A stretch of DNA of 6,410 bases from an uncultured Actinomycetes bacterium (GTDB taxonomy: Bacteria > Actinomycetota > Actinomycetes > Nanopelagicales > Nanopelagicaceae): the NCBI GenBank assembly GCA_903832395.1, contig CAILBF010000147.1, positions 1-6,410 on the forward strand, read 5' to 3'. The position numbers and the translations under genes were made by a program. This document shows, one piece after another, positions 5,496-6,410 of the stretch; within the stretch, counting starts at the first letter, position 1; every line of letters starts with the position of its first letter. The notes under the pieces were generated by a model, which saw only the letters and a list, made by a program, of their open reading frames with translations, did not search any database and was not told the origin of the DNA.

Positions 5496-5719
5496 CGTGA
5501 CAGCCCTGGGAAGTTATCCACAACCTTTTAAGAAAGTGACAGAGAGTGATATTTGTCTTCCGGCTACCTTTGCCCTGATTCAGCCGAAGCGAGTGAAACG
5601 AGCGGAGGATGAGGGATATATCCTCTTCAACCTGGGTAATTCCCCGATTTTTGGGTAAACGGGTCATAAAAGGCAACTTAGCATTTAGACGCGTGGTTAT
5701 AGAGGTTCGATGATGGCTC
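5475..5719. other. Non-coding gap carrying the extra tRNA 3'-end copy
   Basis: This 245-bp stretch between the secreted-protein gene and the gene entering from the right shows no believable coding frame. It contains one 18-bp repeat copy, the palindrome GGATATATCC (5614-5623), which overlaps the end of that copy, and a short CCCG/CGGG pairing around 5642-5663 without a T-run. No clear terminator or promoter was recognised. Confidence 0.5.
5600..5617 (-). repeat. 18-bp direct repeat, displaced copy of the tRNA-Ser 3' end (candidate attachment site or scar)
   Basis: GAGCGGAGGATGAGGGAT is identical to 4213-4230. On the minus strand it reads as the 3' end of tRNA-Ser with its CTC flank. Just upstream, GAGG could be a remnant of the 5' T-stem, separated by a loop-like ATATAT, but no earlier tRNA sequence is recognisable, so this is not a second tRNA gene. 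The copy abuts the palindrome GGATATATCC. An 18-bp match by chance in a window of this size is unlikely, and coincidence with a tRNA end makes it more so. Confidence 0.6.
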
Positions 5720-6410
5720 TTACTTGGTAGTTGCGGGTCCAACAACTTGCCCAGGGTCAAGTGTCCAAACTCCTGCCGTTCCACTCCCTACGCATGTCAT
5801 GGAAGCCCCATATAAGCTGGCAGAAGTATTCACATTGGGACAACTTCTGCCTGGAGCAGGAATATTTGGAGGATAAGGATCAACTATCTGATTTCCATTT
5901 CCATTGTTTGATTGTGAACCACTTGGTGAATTACTTTCTTGAGGGTGAGGATCTTTACTGGTTGGTCCAAGATCTGGTGGAGCAACGTAGGGGGCCTGGG
6001 CTTTTGAACCAATCCAAGGCGAAGGGGCTATCTCTAGCAAATTCTTGGGATATTGCGTGGCAGCTATTTTTGACCATGCAATTTCAGAGACTATGAATGC
6101 TGAAACTTTAGGATAAAAATCTCCCATTGAAATTCCAAATGCATCTTTAAAGGCTTTTTGGCGACTTGGATTGCATTGTAAATGCACCGTTGAGTCACCA
6201 TTCTGGCAATCTGCAACAATTTTACCTAGATCACTGTAGTAAGCATTCACTTTCTTGTACCCGTATGTTCCATAAAGATATTGGCTTGCCATTGCTCCAA
6301 GGACATAGTTTTCAACAGGTATATCTCCAGCTTTTTCAGGGTTAAGTGTTACTTCTTTCTCTTTAAACCAAGTAATAAACTGTTGTTGGTTCCAATCAAT
6401 AATTTCGGGA
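5720..6410 (-). CDS. Probable exported protein, C-terminal part (N-terminus beyond right edge)
   Basis: The minus-strand frame is open to the right edge, so at least 229 C-terminal residues are visible. An internal Met (ATG 6292) is not the likely start, because 39 further open codons precede it. The visible part begins with an aromatic-rich helical region. GTYGYKKVNAYYSDLG followed later by AFKDAFGISMGDFYPKVSAF (86-105) resembles the C-terminal helices of MA-clan (gluzincin-like) peptidase domains, where a short helix repeat reads like FDEAFGISLEEFE. The catalytic HEXXH would lie outside the window, so this is only a suggestion. Next come a Pro/Ser/Asn/Gly-rich linker (about 138-187) and a tail with C190, C206 and W215 (SCPNVNTS, MTCVGSG, GVWTLDPG), probably a disulfide-closed module. 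Linker and cysteines suggest an extracytoplasmic location. Its end is 103 bp from the extra tRNA-end repeat. Confidence 0.65.
   Translation of the reverse strand, partial: PEIIDWNQQQFITWFKEKEVTLNPEKAGDIPVENYVLGAMASQYLYGTYGYKKVNAYYSDLGKIVADCQNGDSTVHLQCNPSRQKAFKDAFGISMGDFYPKVSAFIVSEIAWSKIAATQYPKNLLEIAPSPWIGSKAQAPYVAPPDLGPTSKDPHPQESNSPSGSQSNNGNGNQIVDPYPPNIPAPGRSCPNVNTSASLYGASMTCVGSGTAGVWTLDPGQVVGPATTK

Noticed and set aside
5590..5700. A second tRNA-Ser gene
   Set aside because: Only the 3' 18 bp match. No D arm, anticodon arm or 5' acceptor strand can be found upstream on the minus strand.
5296..5784. Minus-strand reading frame of 162 codons overlapping two genes
   Set aside because: It overlaps both the secreted-protein gene and the end of the right-edge gene, has no signal, domain or sensible composition, and crosses the tRNA-end repeat.
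5731..6096. Plus-strand reading frame of 121 codons
   Set aside because: It is antisense to the right-edge gene and arises from its Pro/Ser/Asn-rich linker region.

Overview
This is a bacterial window, most like a low-to-moderate-GC actinobacterium such as the streamlined freshwater Nanopelagicales (acI) group. That placement is an inference. It rests on the family mix, a tRNA gene without an encoded CCA, several starts that look leaderless, and AT-leaning codon use in otherwise actinobacterial proteins. No rRNA or other decisive marker is present.

Left part (1-2512): a divergent pair. On the minus strand is the N-terminal 330 residues of a KimA/YdaO-like APC-superfamily transporter, probably for potassium, running off the left edge. 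On the plus strand is a complete succinate-semialdehyde-dehydrogenase-type aldehyde dehydrogenase. The 103-bp gap between them carries three back-to-back perfect dyads, a strong candidate for shared regulation.

Middle part (2558-4298), all minus strand: a 166-residue protein of unknown function, a proline-iminopeptidase-type alpha/beta hydrolase with an intact Ser-Asp-His triad, and a complete tRNA-Ser with anticodon CGA.

Right part (4299-6410), all minus strand: a compact run of three short unrecognised genes, the first encoding a small secreted four-cysteine protein. A non-coding gap follows, then the C-terminal part of a probably exported protein that enters from the right edge. The protein has a helical region loosely like the end of MA-type metallopeptidase domains, a Pro/Ser/Asn-rich linker and a small two-cysteine tail.

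The most notable structure is an exact 18-bp direct repeat. One copy is the 3' end of the tRNA-Ser gene plus three flanking bases (4213-4230). The other lies in the non-coding gap at 5600-5617. The two copies bracket the three orphan genes and look like the footprint of tRNA-targeted integration. The geometry is unusual because the extra copy lies on the 5' side of the tRNA. No integrase is visible. A second theme is start architecture: the dehydrogenase, the peptidase and the tRNA each have a TANNNT hexamer ending exactly 6 nt before the first base, as expected for leaderless transcription.
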